A DNA stretch of 64,000 nucleotides from Edaphobacter sp. (GCA_025462645.1 JAOAPB010000028.1:1-64000); one strand, 5' to 3'. Numbered from the stretch's first letter, positions 25,053-35,287 are shown. Numbers and translations are program-made. Notes: generated by a model not told the origin, from the sequence alone.

Positions 25053-26003
25053 ATGGGTAAGATTGCGCTGTTTGGAGCTGCAGGAGCGATCGGAAGGAGT
25101 GTCGCCGATGCTCTTCGTTCGCAAGGGATTGCCTATCGGGTGGTGGGCCGCAACCGTGGCGAGCTTGAGAGACTCTACGGCTCGGATTCGCTGGCAGAGA
25201 TCGTCACTTGGAATCCCGATGATCCGGAGTCGGTACGCGCTGCGGCTCATGGCGTGGAGACGCTGATTTACCTGATCGGTGTTCCTTACAACCACTTCGA
25301 GCTGCACCCTGTGCTGATGCAAAAGACTCTCGACGGTGCCATCGCCGAAGGTGTGAAGCGCTTAGTTCTCATCGGGACGGTCTATCCGTATGGCCTCCCG
25401 ACGACGGCCAAGGTCACGGAGGAGCACCCACGCAAGCCGCATACGTTCAAGGGCCAGATGCGCAAGGCGCAGGAGGATGCGCTCCTGAAGGCTCATGCGG
25501 AGGGCAAAATCAAAGGGACGATTCTTCGGCTACCGGATTTTTATGGGCCGGGGGTGGAGGCGAGCTTCCTGCACTCAGTCTTCAAGGCGGCGGCGCAGCG
25601 TGGGACAGCAGACATGGTTGGCCCTATCGATACCCTGCATGAGTTCGTCTTCGTCCCCGATGTCGGCACGGTTGTTCTTCAACTTGCGTCTAAGCCCGAA
25701 GCCTATGGTCGCTGGTGGAACTTTGCCGGAGCAGGCGCCATTACGCAACGCGAGATTGCTACTCAGGTCTTCTCCTTAGTGGGATGCAAGCCGAAGATTC
25801 GCGTCGCTGGGAAGATGATGTTGAGGCTGATCGGATTGTTCAATCCTTTCATGCGGGAGTTGGTGGAGATGCACTACCTACAGACAGCTCCTGTGCTGAT
25901 GGACGATCGTGCGCTCACCAGTCTGCTTGGACAGATTCACAAGACGTCCTATCCCGAGGGATTGAGGCTTACGCTGAATGCCTATCAAAATGCCGCCGGA
26001 TAG
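25053..26003 (+). CDS. NAD-dependent epimerase/dehydratase (extended SDR)
   Basis: A 316-residue protein with a Rossmann start MGKIALFGAAGAIGRSVADA (GxxGxxG), an acidic/basic end of strand two (RVVGRNRGEL), the IGTVYPYG strand and a downstream substrate-binding half with LRLPDFYGPGVE. The usual YxxxK catalytic pair is not in its standard place (the protein reads TFKGQMRKAQ in that region), so it may act on an atypical substrate. AGGAG nine bases before the ATG supports the start. Alone on the plus strand, 67 bp ahead of the isoaspartyl peptidase gene, with which it may be co-transcribed. Confidence 0.8.
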   Translation: MGKIALFGAAGAIGRSVADALRSQGIAYRVVGRNRGELERLYGSDSLAEIVTWNPDDPESVRAAAHGVETLIYLIGVPYNHFELHPVLMQKTLDGAIAEGVKRLVLIGTVYPYGLPTTAKVTEEHPRKPHTFKGQMRKAQEDALLKAHAEGKIKGTILRLPDFYGPGVEASFLHSVFKAAAQRGTADMVGPIDTLHEFVFVPDVGTVVLQLASKPEAYGRWWNFAGAGAITQREIATQVFSLVGCKPKIRVAGKMMLRLIGLFNPFMRELVEMHYLQTAPVLMDDRALTSLLGQIHKTSYPEGLRLTLNAYQNAAG

Positions 26004-26070
26004 GTTGGGTTTCAGGGACTGGCGCGTACACTTGCTGTATCTGAACCTACCTTCTGTGTGAGGAAACGAA

Positions 26071-27153
26071 ATGCGTAGAGTCTTCCGCGTCTTGTCTGTT
26101 TTGATGTGTGCGGGTTTGCTGACTTCGACAGTTATGGCGCAGACGAGTGCGGCTGGACTGGCGCAGCCTCATCGGTGGGCTGTGGTACTGCATGGAGGCG
26201 CTGGGGTGATAGAGCGCAAGTCGATGAGCAAGGAGACAGATGCGGCTTATCGCGCTGCGTTGAAGGCGGCACTGCAGGCTGCGGCCGATGTTTTGGAGAA
26301 GGGCGGATCTTCGCTGGATGCGGTGGAGGCGGCGATCAAGTTGATGGAGGACGATCCTCTGTTCAACGCCGGGAAGGGCGCGGTGTTTACGGCGGAGGGG
26401 AAGAACGAGCTCGACTCGGCGATTATGGATGGGGCTACGCTGAAGGCCGGAGCGGTGGCGGGAGTGACGCGGACGCGGCATCCGATCTCGTTGGCACGCG
26501 CGGTGATGGAAAAGTCTCCGCATGTGATGTTGATTGGGGCAGGTGCGGATCAGTTTGCGGCTACGACAGGTCTGGAGCAGGAGGGGCCGAGCTACTTCTT
26601 TACGGAGCGGCGTTGGCAGAGTTTGATCAAGGAGCTGAAGAAGGAAGGAGCCCCGCTGCCTGAGCGACCCGCCGGGGTTCCGCCAGCCCCCGTGGGTGGG
26701 GTTGCGGAGATAGAGCCGCCGAATGCCCATAAATATGGGACGGTGGGTGTGGTGGCTCTGGATCGCAATGGAAATATTGCCGCCGGGACTTCAACCGGAG
26801 GGACGCAGGCCAAGCGATGGAACCGGGTGGGCGACTCGCCGATTATTGGCTCGGGTACCTACGCGTCGAACGAGTCCTGCGCTGTGTCGGCTACGGGGAC
26901 GGGGGAGTACTTTATCCGGCTTACAGTAGCTCGGACGATCTGCTCGCTGGTGCAGTACAAGGGCATGAAGCTGCAGGCTGCGGTGGATGAGGTAATCCAG
27001 AAGGAGCTTACGGCTTTGAAGGGAGATGGGGGCGTGATTGCCATTACTCCGGATGGGCAGTTGGCGTGGAGCTTCAATACGCCCGGGATGTATCGTGCTC
27101 GAGTGATGGAGGGTGGCGCTGCACAGTTTGGGATCTATGGGGACGAGAAGTGA
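26071..27153 (+). CDS. iaaA: exported isoaspartyl peptidase / L-asparaginase (Ntn hydrolase)
   Basis: A 360-residue precursor with a signal peptide (ending VMAQ, residue 24). HGGAG (41-45) is the conserved start of the Ntn asparaginase fold. AGVTRTRHPISLARAVM and the autocleavage site KYGTVGVVALD follow, with Thr224 as the new N-terminal nucleophile after self-cleavage; GTSTGGTQAKRWNRVGDSPI and IGSGTYA complete the active site. The alpha and beta chains release beta-aspartyl peptides and asparagine, probably in the periplasm. The GAGGAAA site just before the ATG supports the start. Confidence 0.9.
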   Translation: MRRVFRVLSVLMCAGLLTSTVMAQTSAAGLAQPHRWAVVLHGGAGVIERKSMSKETDAAYRAALKAALQAAADVLEKGGSSLDAVEAAIKLMEDDPLFNAGKGAVFTAEGKNELDSAIMDGATLKAGAVAGVTRTRHPISLARAVMEKSPHVMLIGAGADQFAATTGLEQEGPSYFFTERRWQSLIKELKKEGAPLPERPAGVPPAPVGGVAEIEPPNAHKYGTVGVVALDRNGNIAAGTSTGGTQAKRWNRVGDSPIIGSGTYASNESCAVSATGTGEYFIRLTVARTICSLVQYKGMKLQAAVDEVIQKELTALKGDGGVIAITPDGQLAWSFNTPGMYRARVMEGGAAQFGIYGDEK

Positions 27154-27159
27154 GTGGCT

Positions 27160-28542
27160 CTAGTGGGGCGGATCTTTGATGTAGCGACTGGCGAAGATTA
27201 AAAATGTTGGCCAGTTGGGGGCAGCCGTGTGTCCCCCGCTGTGTTGACGGAAGGCTATATCGCCCGTGATGAGTGGAGTCTCGATGGGTGGGAATGTGGT
27301 TGTTCCCAGGTCGTTTTTGCCCAGGAGTTTGTAGACGGGACCTGCAGCGACGGCTGCCATGAACATTCCCTGCGCGTCGGCCCAGCCATCGCCTTTGATT
27401 GCGCCCCCACCGATGAAGACGGGGCGAGGAGCGCAGAGGGCAATGAGTTCGTGGGAGTCGACGGGGAGATCTGAGGGGTAGAGGGGGCCTGCATATTTGA
27501 GATAGTTGCCGGCCATCCAGTGGTACTCGCGAGTCGCCGCTACGTTCTCAAGCTGCTCGCCGAAGTGACGGCGGCCGAGCTGGGCTCCGCCGGCTCCCGA
27601 AGAGCTGACATAGGCGATGACGAAGCGGGGGTCGTAGGCCATGGCGACGAGGGCGGTCTTGCCGAAGCGGGAGTGGCCTTCGACGCCTATTTGTTTTGCA
27701 TCTACTGACTTGTCGGTTTCGAGGTAGTCGAGGACTCGGCTGCCACCCCAGGCCCAGGCGCGAATGGTGCCCCAGTCGTCGGGCTTGCGAGGCTGGCCTT
27801 TGTTGACGAGACCGATGATGCCCTGGGTGAGACCGGCTCCGTCGTCGGCCTGGATGGTAGTGGGACGGAGGATCGCGTAGCCCCAACCTTTAGCGAGGAG
27901 TTGTTGTTTCCAGGCCAGTTCGGCGGCGGTTGGTGGCGGAGCGGGCTTGAGGCGGGGATAGCCTTCGAAGCTGAACTCGAGGATGACGGGGACCGGGCCC
28001 TTCGCGTTGGCAGGCGTGGTGAGGGTGAGATCGATGTTAACGGTGATGAGCGGGTAGGCGGAGTTGTCGACGTGTCCGATGAGGTGTTTGGTGATGACTG
28101 GGTATGTGCCGTTGGTCTCGTGGGTCGTGTTGACGATTTGCCAGTTCACCTTCGGCGTGTTCTTTGGGACACGACCGTAGATCTCTCTGTCAAAGAGTTC
28201 GACTATCTCGGGGCGGCGCTGCTTCCACCAGGTGGTTTTAGTGGTTACTTTTTTACCATTTTTGAGGAGCAGGGGATCGGGGAGATTGGGATAGGGATTG
28301 GCTTTGAGCTCGTCGTAGTTGACGCTGTTAGGCAATGAGGGAGTGTGGTCGACGCCAGGACGAAGGGTAGTTATGTGGAGGAGATCCATGAGGCGCTGGT
28401 GGTCCTGTTCAGCAGTTAGCTGGACGGGTGGCGGCGTAATCCCCGTGGGCTTTGCGGCTTGAGCGACAGCAGTGGATGAAAGAGAGGCGCTCAGGACGAG
28501 GACCAAGGCGAGTGATTGTTTCAGTGTTCGCGGGGTTGGCAA
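27160..28542 (-). CDS. CE15-type glucuronoyl esterase
   Basis: A 460-residue secreted protein with a signal peptide (residues 1-28). The nucleophile elbow GVEGHSRFGKTALVA places Ser at about 291; GxSRxGK is the signature of carbohydrate esterase family 15, with the Arg serving as part of the oxyanion hole. Other elements are ELFDREIYGRVP, AWAWGGSRVLDYL and the catalytic His in the C-terminal QHSGGHTAAPNW. CE15 enzymes cleave the ester between 4-O-methyl-glucuronate of xylan and lignin. It is convergent with iaaA and divergent from a CBM9-like gene, so it fits a plant-cell-wall lifestyle. Confidence 0.87.
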   Translation of the reverse strand: MPTPRTLKQSLALVLVLSASLSSTAVAQAAKPTGITPPPVQLTAEQDHQRLMDLLHITTLRPGVDHTPSLPNSVNYDELKANPYPNLPDPLLLKNGKKVTTKTTWWKQRRPEIVELFDREIYGRVPKNTPKVNWQIVNTTHETNGTYPVITKHLIGHVDNSAYPLITVNIDLTLTTPANAKGPVPVILEFSFEGYPRLKPAPPPTAAELAWKQQLLAKGWGYAILRPTTIQADDGAGLTQGIIGLVNKGQPRKPDDWGTIRAWAWGGSRVLDYLETDKSVDAKQIGVEGHSRFGKTALVAMAYDPRFVIAYVSSSGAGGAQLGRRHFGEQLENVAATREYHWMAGNYLKYAGPLYPSDLPVDSHELIALCAPRPVFIGGGAIKGDGWADAQGMFMAAVAAGPVYKLLGKNDLGTTTFPPIETPLITGDIAFRQHSGGHTAAPNWPTFLIFASRYIKDPPH

Positions 28543-28783
28543 GCGGTTCTCCTGAGGCTGGTAGTCATGGTTGAGGCGACGGCCCCAGAGTATCGATTTG
28601 CTTCTAGTTGTTCAAGTTGCTTGCAGGGCCATGGAGAAATGGTCTAATTGAGCCCATGATCTGCTCCATGAGCCATAGTCCAGTTTATGGGTGGCTTAGT
28701 TCGGAAATGGCTGCTTGTAGACAATTGGGTCTTCGGCAGTGCCGGGCTGTCAGGAGGAAATGCAACAACTTATGGAGGTACTC

Positions 28784-29587
28784 ATGCTTCGATCTTCCCG
28801 AATGATCCACTTGTCGATCTTCACCGTGTTCGCGGCTGCAGTTTACGAGGCAGGGGCACAGCAGAAGAGCTATGAATGCCATCGAGCGAAGACACCAGTG
28901 CGCGTAGATGGAAGACTAGACGATCGCGTATGGAAGGCTGCAGCATGGACCACAGACTTTGTAGATATTGAAGGTTCTGTGAAGCCCATACCGCGCTTTC
29001 GCACGCGAGCGAAGATGCTTTGGGATGACGAGTATCTCTACATCGCAGCCGAGTTAGAGGAGCCGGAGATAAAGGCCACGCTGACGAAGCACGATTCGGT
29101 GATCTTTCACGATAACGACTTCGAGGTATTCCTTAAGCCTGGAGAAGCGCCGGGCTACTTCGAATTTGAAATTAACGCCCTGAATACAGGATGGGATCTG
29201 TATCTGAACAAGCCGTACCGCGAGGGTGGAAAGGCGGATAACAGTTGGGAGATCCCTGGGCTGAAGACAGCGGTTGCGATTCACGGAACGCTAAATGATT
29301 CGAGCGATAAGGACCACGGCTGGACTGTGGAGATAGCATTTCCGTGGAGCGCCTTTGCGTCGCGGCTGCCGGTGGCAAAACCGGAGGTAGGTGACCAGTG
29401 GCGCGTCAACTTCAGCCGTGTTGAATGGAAGGCGGGCGTGACGAAGGAAGATAACTGGGTGTGGTCGCCACAAGGGTTGATCAATATGCATGTTCCGGAG
29501 CATTGGGGCTATCTTCGCTTTGACGGTCCACGTACTGTTGCTGGTGGTCGCAGCGGTAGACAGCACGGTGCTAACGGGCTTCAATAA
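28784..29587 (+). CDS. secreted CBM9-like carbohydrate-binding protein
   Basis: About 267 residues from the ATG at 28784, which has GGAGG six bases before it; the open frame extends further upstream but lacks a better site. A signal peptide (IHLSIFTVFAAAVYEAGA) is followed by the domain of CBM9-like/DOMON proteins: VDGRLDDRVWKAAAWTTDFV, AKMLWDDEYLYIAAELEEPE, FHDNDFEVFLKPGEAPGYFE and WRVNFSRVEWK. They bind sugars or surround haem in extracellular enzymes; here there is no catalytic module attached. It is convergent with the ECF sigma gene. Confidence 0.78.
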   Translation: MLRSSRMIHLSIFTVFAAAVYEAGAQQKSYECHRAKTPVRVDGRLDDRVWKAAAWTTDFVDIEGSVKPIPRFRTRAKMLWDDEYLYIAAELEEPEIKATLTKHDSVIFHDNDFEVFLKPGEAPGYFEFEINALNTGWDLYLNKPYREGGKADNSWEIPGLKTAVAIHGTLNDSSDKDHGWTVEIAFPWSAFASRLPVAKPEVGDQWRVNFSRVEWKAGVTKEDNWVWSPQGLINMHVPEHWGYLRFDGPRTVAGGRSGRQHGANGLQ

Positions 29588-29645
29588 GACAAATCTGACG
29601 GAGCCTTTGGCGCGGCTGCTCTGTCTGACCGAAATTGGCAGGCGT

Positions 29646-30179
29646 TCAATGGCAGGTGCAGTCGAGACAGGCGTGCTCGGCGCAGATACTGCATGTGGCG
29701 ATGAGCTGCTTCCTGAGGGCTTGACGCGCCCGATGAAGACGCACGGTAGCGTTGCCGGTGGTGATTCCCTCCGTCTTTGCAAAGGTGTCGAGAGATTGTT
29801 CGGTGAGGTCAATATCGCGGATGATCTTGCGATAGGAGGGCTTGAGATGTTGGATGACCTTGTCGATGCATTGGCAGACAATCTCATGGGTTGCGATGTT
29901 GGGCTCGGGCTGGGTCAGAAGTTCGTTCGCCCATCGTTCCAAGGCGCGATCTTCGGCGGCTCGATGACGATAGTGGTCTATGACGGCGTTTCGCAAGATG
30001 CGATAGAACCAGGCTACGGCCGACTCGTCGCTGCGAAGCTCGGAGGCCTGTTCGATGGCGCGTATGTAGGCGATCTGAATGATGTCATCGGCGGTGGCGG
30101 GAGTGTCGACGCGACGGTGCAGGAAGTTGAGAAACTGCTTCCGTTGGCTAAGAAGGTTGTCGATGGTGCTTGTGGACAT
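29646..30179 (-). CDS. ECF sigma factor with Cys-rich C-terminal tail
   Basis: A 177-residue group 4 sigma-70 factor. Region 2 has DNLLSQRKQFLNFLHRRV, DDIIQIAYIRAIE and AVAWFYRILRNAVIDHYRHR; region 4 has KPSYRKIIRDIDLTEQSLD and the HTH in FAKTEGITTGNATVRLHRAR. The tail is CSICAEHACLDCTCH, five Cys and two His in 15 residues. This resembles the cysteine-rich domain of CorE-type (ECF44-like) sigma factors, which sense metals without an anti-sigma factor. The ATG at 30179 has an AGGAA site; the longer frame to 30272 overlaps the preceding small gene. It lies downstream of the 31-residue Cys-rich peptide gene, in the same operon. Confidence 0.82.
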   Translation of the reverse strand: MSTSTIDNLLSQRKQFLNFLHRRVDTPATADDIIQIAYIRAIEQASELRSDESAVAWFYRILRNAVIDHYRHRAAEDRALERWANELLTQPEPNIATHEIVCQCIDKVIQHLKPSYRKIIRDIDLTEQSLDTFAKTEGITTGNATVRLHRARQALRKQLIATCSICAEHACLDCTCH

Positions 30180-30207
30180 TGGCGTTCCTGAGGCTTTGGA
30201 GTTGGAA

Positions 30208-30228
30208 GAGTGTGGGCAGCCCACACTC
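30208..30228 (-). other. intergenic hairpin between Cys-rich peptide and sigma genes
   Basis: GAGTGTGGG, loop CAG, CCCACACTC form a perfect 9-bp stem between the stop of the Cys-rich gene (30238) and the sigma ATG (30179). No T-run follows, so it is more likely an attenuator, mRNA stability or translation-control element than a full terminator. Confidence 0.5.
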
Positions 30229-30237
30229 TCCCCTAGA

Positions 30238-30333
30238 CTATTTAGATGCTGGGCAACCGCACGCCGGACCACAGGGGCACGGGGTGGAGCATGGACAGCT
30301 TGGACCGCAAGGACATTCGCGATTGGTTTTCAT
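30238..30333 (-). CDS. 31-residue Cys-rich (metallothionein-like) peptide
   Basis: A very short frame on the minus strand has a good ribosome-binding site (AAGGAGAAC, six bases before ATG). It encodes MKTNREC and continues as four CxC pairs (Cys 7/9, 13/15, 19/21 and 25/27) spaced exactly six residues apart, ending with ASK and TAG. Cys makes up 8 of 31 residues and the remainder is mostly Pro, Gly and Ser. The pattern is that of a metal-chelating peptide. It directly precedes the ECF sigma gene, whose own tail is Cys-rich, so the two probably act in the same metal response. Short size excludes homology proof; the start context, regular spacing and operon position argue that it is a real gene. 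Confidence 0.65.
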   Translation of the reverse strand: MKTNRECPCGPSCPCSTPCPCGPACGCPASK

Positions 30334-30431
30334 TTTGGTTCTCCTTTGTCGTCGGCTCTTAATTGCCGAACACTGTAGCTGACGGATGAGCAGGGGAGAA
30401 CATTACAGTTGGATGGTAACGGCGGAGGGAG

Positions 30432-31157
30432 CTAGAAGTGATGGAGGAGGTCGGCGAAGGCAGATAGTTCGAGGAGGTGCTGGCCATCGGGTGGCTGGTT
30501 GACTACCTCATGCTCGAGGACCCAGGTGAAGTCGTGTGGAATGAAGATGGCATGGAGTCCGGCGGCGAGGGCGGGATTGATGTCGGACTTGGGACTGTTG
30601 CCGATCATCCAGGTGGTGCTGGTTTCGCAGGCGTGGTGGTCGGCGAGGGCGAGGTACGCCTCATTGTGTTTTTCAGGTAGAACTTCGACGGCGGAGAAAT
30701 GTGGAGCGAGACCGGAGCGGCGAAGTTTGTCGGTCTGCTCGGTGGGGTCACCCTTGGTGACGAGGATAAGACGATGACGTGTGGCAAGATCGGCGAGGGT
30801 CTCGGCTACGCCGGGCAGAAGCTCGATCTCGTGATCGGCGATGGATTGAGCAAAGCTGACGATGCGCTGGTGCTTCTCCGGTGTGATGGGGGCATCTGTG
30901 AGCTGTTCGAAGCAGGCAACGAGGGAGCGGCGGAAGCTGCGGAGGCCGTAGCCGTGGGCGGCGATGGTGGCGTGCTCACAGTGGTTGAGGTGTTCGCGGA
31001 CCTGCTCCGGGGTATGGACGCGATGATTGAGGTAGGAGATAAAAGAGGAGATGGCGCTCTCGAAGTAGATGTTGTTCTCCCAGAGCGTATCGTCCGCGTC
31101 GATGAGCAGGGTTTGATTGATGGGGCGGCTGCGGGCAGAGGATGTCAGAGAGGTCAC
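30432..31157 (-). CDS. HAD-superfamily hydrolase
   Basis: About 241 residues from a GTG at 31157. Motif I is LLIDADDTLWENN (first Asp nucleophile), motif II LILVTKGDPTEQ (the Ser/Thr and following region), with Lys in EKHN and motif III GNSPKSDINPALAAGL. The cap is of helical (C1) type, so it is a small-molecule phosphatase of the haloacid dehalogenase group. The longer frame up to 31283 would run into the promoter of the divergent fur-family gene and has no ribosome-binding site, so the later start is preferred, though its own site is weak. Substrate unknown. Confidence 0.75.
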   Translation of the reverse strand: MTSLTSSARSRPINQTLLIDADDTLWENNIYFESAISSFISYLNHRVHTPEQVREHLNHCEHATIAAHGYGLRSFRRSLVACFEQLTDAPITPEKHQRIVSFAQSIADHEIELLPGVAETLADLATRHRLILVTKGDPTEQTDKLRRSGLAPHFSAVEVLPEKHNEAYLALADHHACETSTTWMIGNSPKSDINPALAAGLHAIFIPHDFTWVLEHEVVNQPPDGQHLLELSAFADLLHHF

Positions 31158-31303
31158 AGGCCGATTATAAGATGGGCGCCGAGCGCCTGAAAGCGCTTCA
31201 TCGGGTGGCGTGCAGTGGGTGGCCTCGTGTCTGTTGGACAGCTTTGAGGACGCTGAGCCTCGCAGTTGAGAATACTCTCGCATAACGGTACTATTGCGTC
31301 TGA

Positions 31304-31690
31304 GTGACGACTCCTACTCAGACCCGGAACACGCGCCAGAAGGAGGCCATTCGCGCAGCATTTCGCGATGCAGATCGCCCTCTGTCCCCTGACGAAGCCC
31401 TTGCCTTTGCCCAGAAGCAGGTAGACGCGCTCAGCATCGCTACCGTCTACAGGAATATCAGCAGCCTGGTGGAAGATAAATGGCTTGCAACGGTCGAGGT
31501 TCCTGGGCATTCGGCTCGTTACGAGGTTGCGGGGAAGGCGCATCACCATCACTTCCAGTGCAACTCCTGCGGAACTGTGCATGAGCTTGAAGGATGCGAT
31601 GTGGAGGCGAAGCCGAAGTTGCCGCGCGGTTTTAGATACACCGGACACGACATGTTTGTTTACGGCATCTGTTCAGATTGCGCGAAGTAA
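31304..31690 (+). CDS. Fur/PerR-family metalloregulator
   Basis: A 128-residue protein from a GTG at 31304. The N-terminal winged helix has TRQKEAIRAAFRDADRPLSP and LSIATVYRNISSLVED, and the C-terminal dimerisation domain has the regulatory-site histidines in KAHHHHFQC and the structural zinc motifs CNSCG and CSDC. Fur-type proteins repress iron, peroxide or zinc genes with their metal cofactor. The HHHHFQC cluster with no Asp-rich PerR signature does not allow a choice among Fur, PerR and Zur. It is divergent from the HAD gene and close to the ECF/Cys-rich operon. Confidence 0.85.
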   Translation: MTTPTQTRNTRQKEAIRAAFRDADRPLSPDEALAFAQKQVDALSIATVYRNISSLVEDKWLATVEVPGHSARYEVAGKAHHHHFQCNSCGTVHELEGCDVEAKPKLPRGFRYTGHDMFVYGICSDCAK

Positions 31691-31760
31691 ATCGGCTCTC
31701 GATCGATGAGCGCCAATCTGCTTCGCACAAACCAATCATGGCTTCTTACAACTGGAAGCG

Positions 31761-32148
31761 CTAGAAGATGATCTTCGCCCCGAATTGCAACTGCCTTGGA
31801 GTGTTCCCCTGTGTGGTTGCCAGGCAGGCTGATGCATTGCCGATTGTCGTACCAGGATTGCCTGCAATCACGGCGTTGTAGGTGTTGAGCGACTCTGCAC
31901 GGAGTTCGAGATTCATTCCCTCGTAGATCGGTGTCTCTTTCACCAGCGAGAAGTCCAGGTTGTTGTACGAGGGCACACGGAACGGCATCTTGCCCATGTT
32001 GCCGTATGATCCCGACGGCACCGCGAACGCTGCGGGGTTGATCATGCAGAATCCGGTCGGTCCTCGCTGTCCAACCGGAGTTGAGCCGCAGCCTCCCTGC
32101 AATAGATTAGGGAAGTTTCCTTCGAGATTCGTAATGAGATACGATTGT
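31761..32148 (-). pseudogene. Oar-like TonB-dependent receptor, C-terminal fragment
   Basis: The last ~115 codons of an Acidobacterial Oar/TonB-dependent receptor are recognisable: NLEGNFPN, CMINPAAFAVPSGSYGNMGK, VPSYNNLDFSLVKETPI, LELRAESLNTYN and the terminal beta-signal PRQLQFGAKIIF ending in Phe. An in-frame stop closes the frame at about 32150, and no plug or carboxypeptidase-regulatory domain is present. It is a leftover of a gene normally over 1000 residues long. Confidence 0.65.
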
Positions 32149-32301
32149 CAAGTATGAAAAATCTCTTTCATAGCGTGAAATTTCGAGCCGAATCCTGGAT
32201 AGTGCCTGAGACATGTCCTGTCGGCTGTTTTGATAATGCGGTACACAGATGACCCTGCAATACTTCAGGCTCGCTAGAGCCTGAACTGTCATTTAAACAA
32301 A

Positions 32302-32330
32302 CGAAGGCCCCCAAGAAAAGGGGGCCTTCG
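32302..32330 (-). terminator. rho-independent terminator of groESL
   Basis: An 11-bp perfect stem CGAAGGCCCCC/GGGGGCCTTCG with a 7-base loop lies 29 bp after the groEL stop. On the minus strand it is followed by TTTGTTTAAA. Confidence 0.85.
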
Positions 32331-32358
32331 AACAGCGTAACTGATAATCCAAAGCTGT

Positions 32359-34062
<1,704 letters not shown>

Positions 34063-34133
34063 TCAAAATTTCTATAGATACGACACCAGGGGTGTCTGTA
34101 TTTGCGCGAAGCGGCGTGTGCCGCACGCAGTGA

Positions 34134-34427
34134 CTACTTGAGGATGCCGAGGACTTCTTCTTCGCGCATGATCAGCAGCTCTTCGCCATCCAGCTTGATC
34201 TCCGTGCCGGAGTACTTGCCGAACAGGATGCTGTCGCCCGCCTTCACGTCGAGCGGGAACACCTTGCCCTCGTCGTTCGACTTGCCCTTGCCGACCGAGA
34301 TGACCTCGCCCTGCTGCGGCTTCTCTTTTGCGGAATCAGGAATGATGATGCCGCCACGAATGCTTTCGCCCTCTTCAATGCGGCGGACCAGAATGCGGTC
34401 ATGCAACGGTGTAAATGTTTTCGACAT
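34134..34427 (-). CDS. groS: co-chaperonin GroES
   Basis: A 97-residue lid protein for GroEL. The family motifs [40 protein letters not shown] and the end EVLGILK are clear; the mobile loop is the [11 protein letters not shown] stretch. An AAGGAGA site lies before the ATG. The gene opens the groESL operon and has a CIRCE element about 155 bp upstream. Confidence 0.98.
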   Translation of the reverse strand: MSKTFTPLHDRILVRRIEEGESIRGGIIIPDSAKEKPQQGEVISVGKGKSNDEGKVFPLDVKAGDSILFGKYSGTEIKLDGEELLIMREEEVLGILK

Positions 34428-34731
34428 TGCTTACATCTCCTTGGTGCGATTTTTGCGAACGGAGTACCGTTCGGGTTGCAGTAAGCGGCAAACTCCGGCG
34501 TTATCGCCGTAATCTACCGCAAATTGTTGGAAATGCTGTCGCCGCAGTTCACGAGATTCGAACCTGGAGCTCACGGTCGATTAGCACTCGAGCCTTCCGA
34601 TTGCTAACGATATGGCAGCCCTGGGGCCGCTGTCAACTAGTCCCCGTGAAATCTGAGTGAAAGTCACGCAACCCCTCATTAGCGTCATAGCACCCTTACC
34701 TCATCGCCCGCATCGTCGTAGAATGGGATCC
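34428..34731. other. groS upstream regulatory region
   Basis: No gene is supported in these 304 bases. They hold the CIRCE element and presumably the groES promoter reading left and that of the signal-peptide protein reading right. Confidence 0.5.
34581..34607 (-). promoter_or_regulatory. CIRCE element (HrcA operator) of groESL
   Basis: TTAGCACTC, a 9-base spacer and GATTGCTAA match the CIRCE consensus (TTAGCACTC-N9-GAGTGCTAA) at 17 of 18 arm positions. It lies about 155 bp upstream of the groS start, between groS and the divergent gene at 34732. HrcA binds CIRCE and represses heat-shock chaperonin genes; no hrcA gene is in the window. Confidence 0.85.
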
Positions 34732-35280
34732 ATGTCGTCGCAGCGTGCTGTCTGGTCTCAATTCGCTCTCGTCCTATGTCTTGCCCTGATCTCCCTGCAA
34801 GCTCTCGCTCAGGACTCGCCTGCTCGTCGTGGTCGCAAATACAAGCCGCCACCGGATACCTCGCATATTGAGGTGCAGGTACTGAAGCATGCCACCGGCA
34901 AGCCCATCATGAACGCCGCAGTTGTGTTCAACCCGACGAAGGACGGTAAAGATCTCGGCAGCCTCGAGGTCAAGACTGATCCCGATGGAAAAGCGATCAT
35001 CGATGTAATCCCGACGGGCAGCACAGTCCGTGTTCAGGTCATCGCCAACGGCTTCTCGACCTACGCACAGGACTACCAAGTCGATGAACCCACCAGAGAG
35101 ATTCAGGTCTCCATGCTTCGCCCTCAGGAGCAGGTCTCATCCTACGAAGACAACACTGGCAAAGCCTCAAACAGAAAGCCGGGTGTTCAGGAGCCGGTAA
35201 GGTCAAAGCCAGCAGCCAAGCCAGCACCCCCCACAACGCCTGCCCCGGCGACGCCCGCGCCCACCGCGCCGCAGCAGTAA
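34732..35280 (+). CDS. exported carboxypeptidase-regulatory-like protein with PA-rich tail
   Basis: About 182 residues from the ATG at 34732 (an ATG nine bases earlier is an alternative). The signal peptide VWSQFALVLCLALISLQALA is followed by a transthyretin-like (carboxypeptidase regulatory) beta-sandwich: HIEVQVLKHATGKPIMNAAV, then DPDGKAIIDVIPTGSTVRVQ and VIANGFSTYAQDYQV. The last 45 residues are Pro/Ala-rich and low-complexity (KPAPPTTPAPATPAPTAP), probably an envelope-spanning linker. Role unknown; it might support cell-surface binding. It is 8 bp ahead of the SDR gene and probably co-transcribed with it. Confidence 0.65.
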   Translation: MSSQRAVWSQFALVLCLALISLQALAQDSPARRGRKYKPPPDTSHIEVQVLKHATGKPIMNAAVVFNPTKDGKDLGSLEVKTDPDGKAIIDVIPTGSTVRVQVIANGFSTYAQDYQVDEPTREIQVSMLRPQEQVSSYEDNTGKASNRKPGVQEPVRSKPAAKPAPPTTPAPATPAPTAPQQ

Positions 35281-35287
35281 TCTCGGC

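Noticed and set aside
29490..30191. 233-codon plus-strand open frame over the sigma gene
   Set aside because: Shadow of the ECF sigma gene, whose sigma regions 2 and 4 are obvious on the minus strand.
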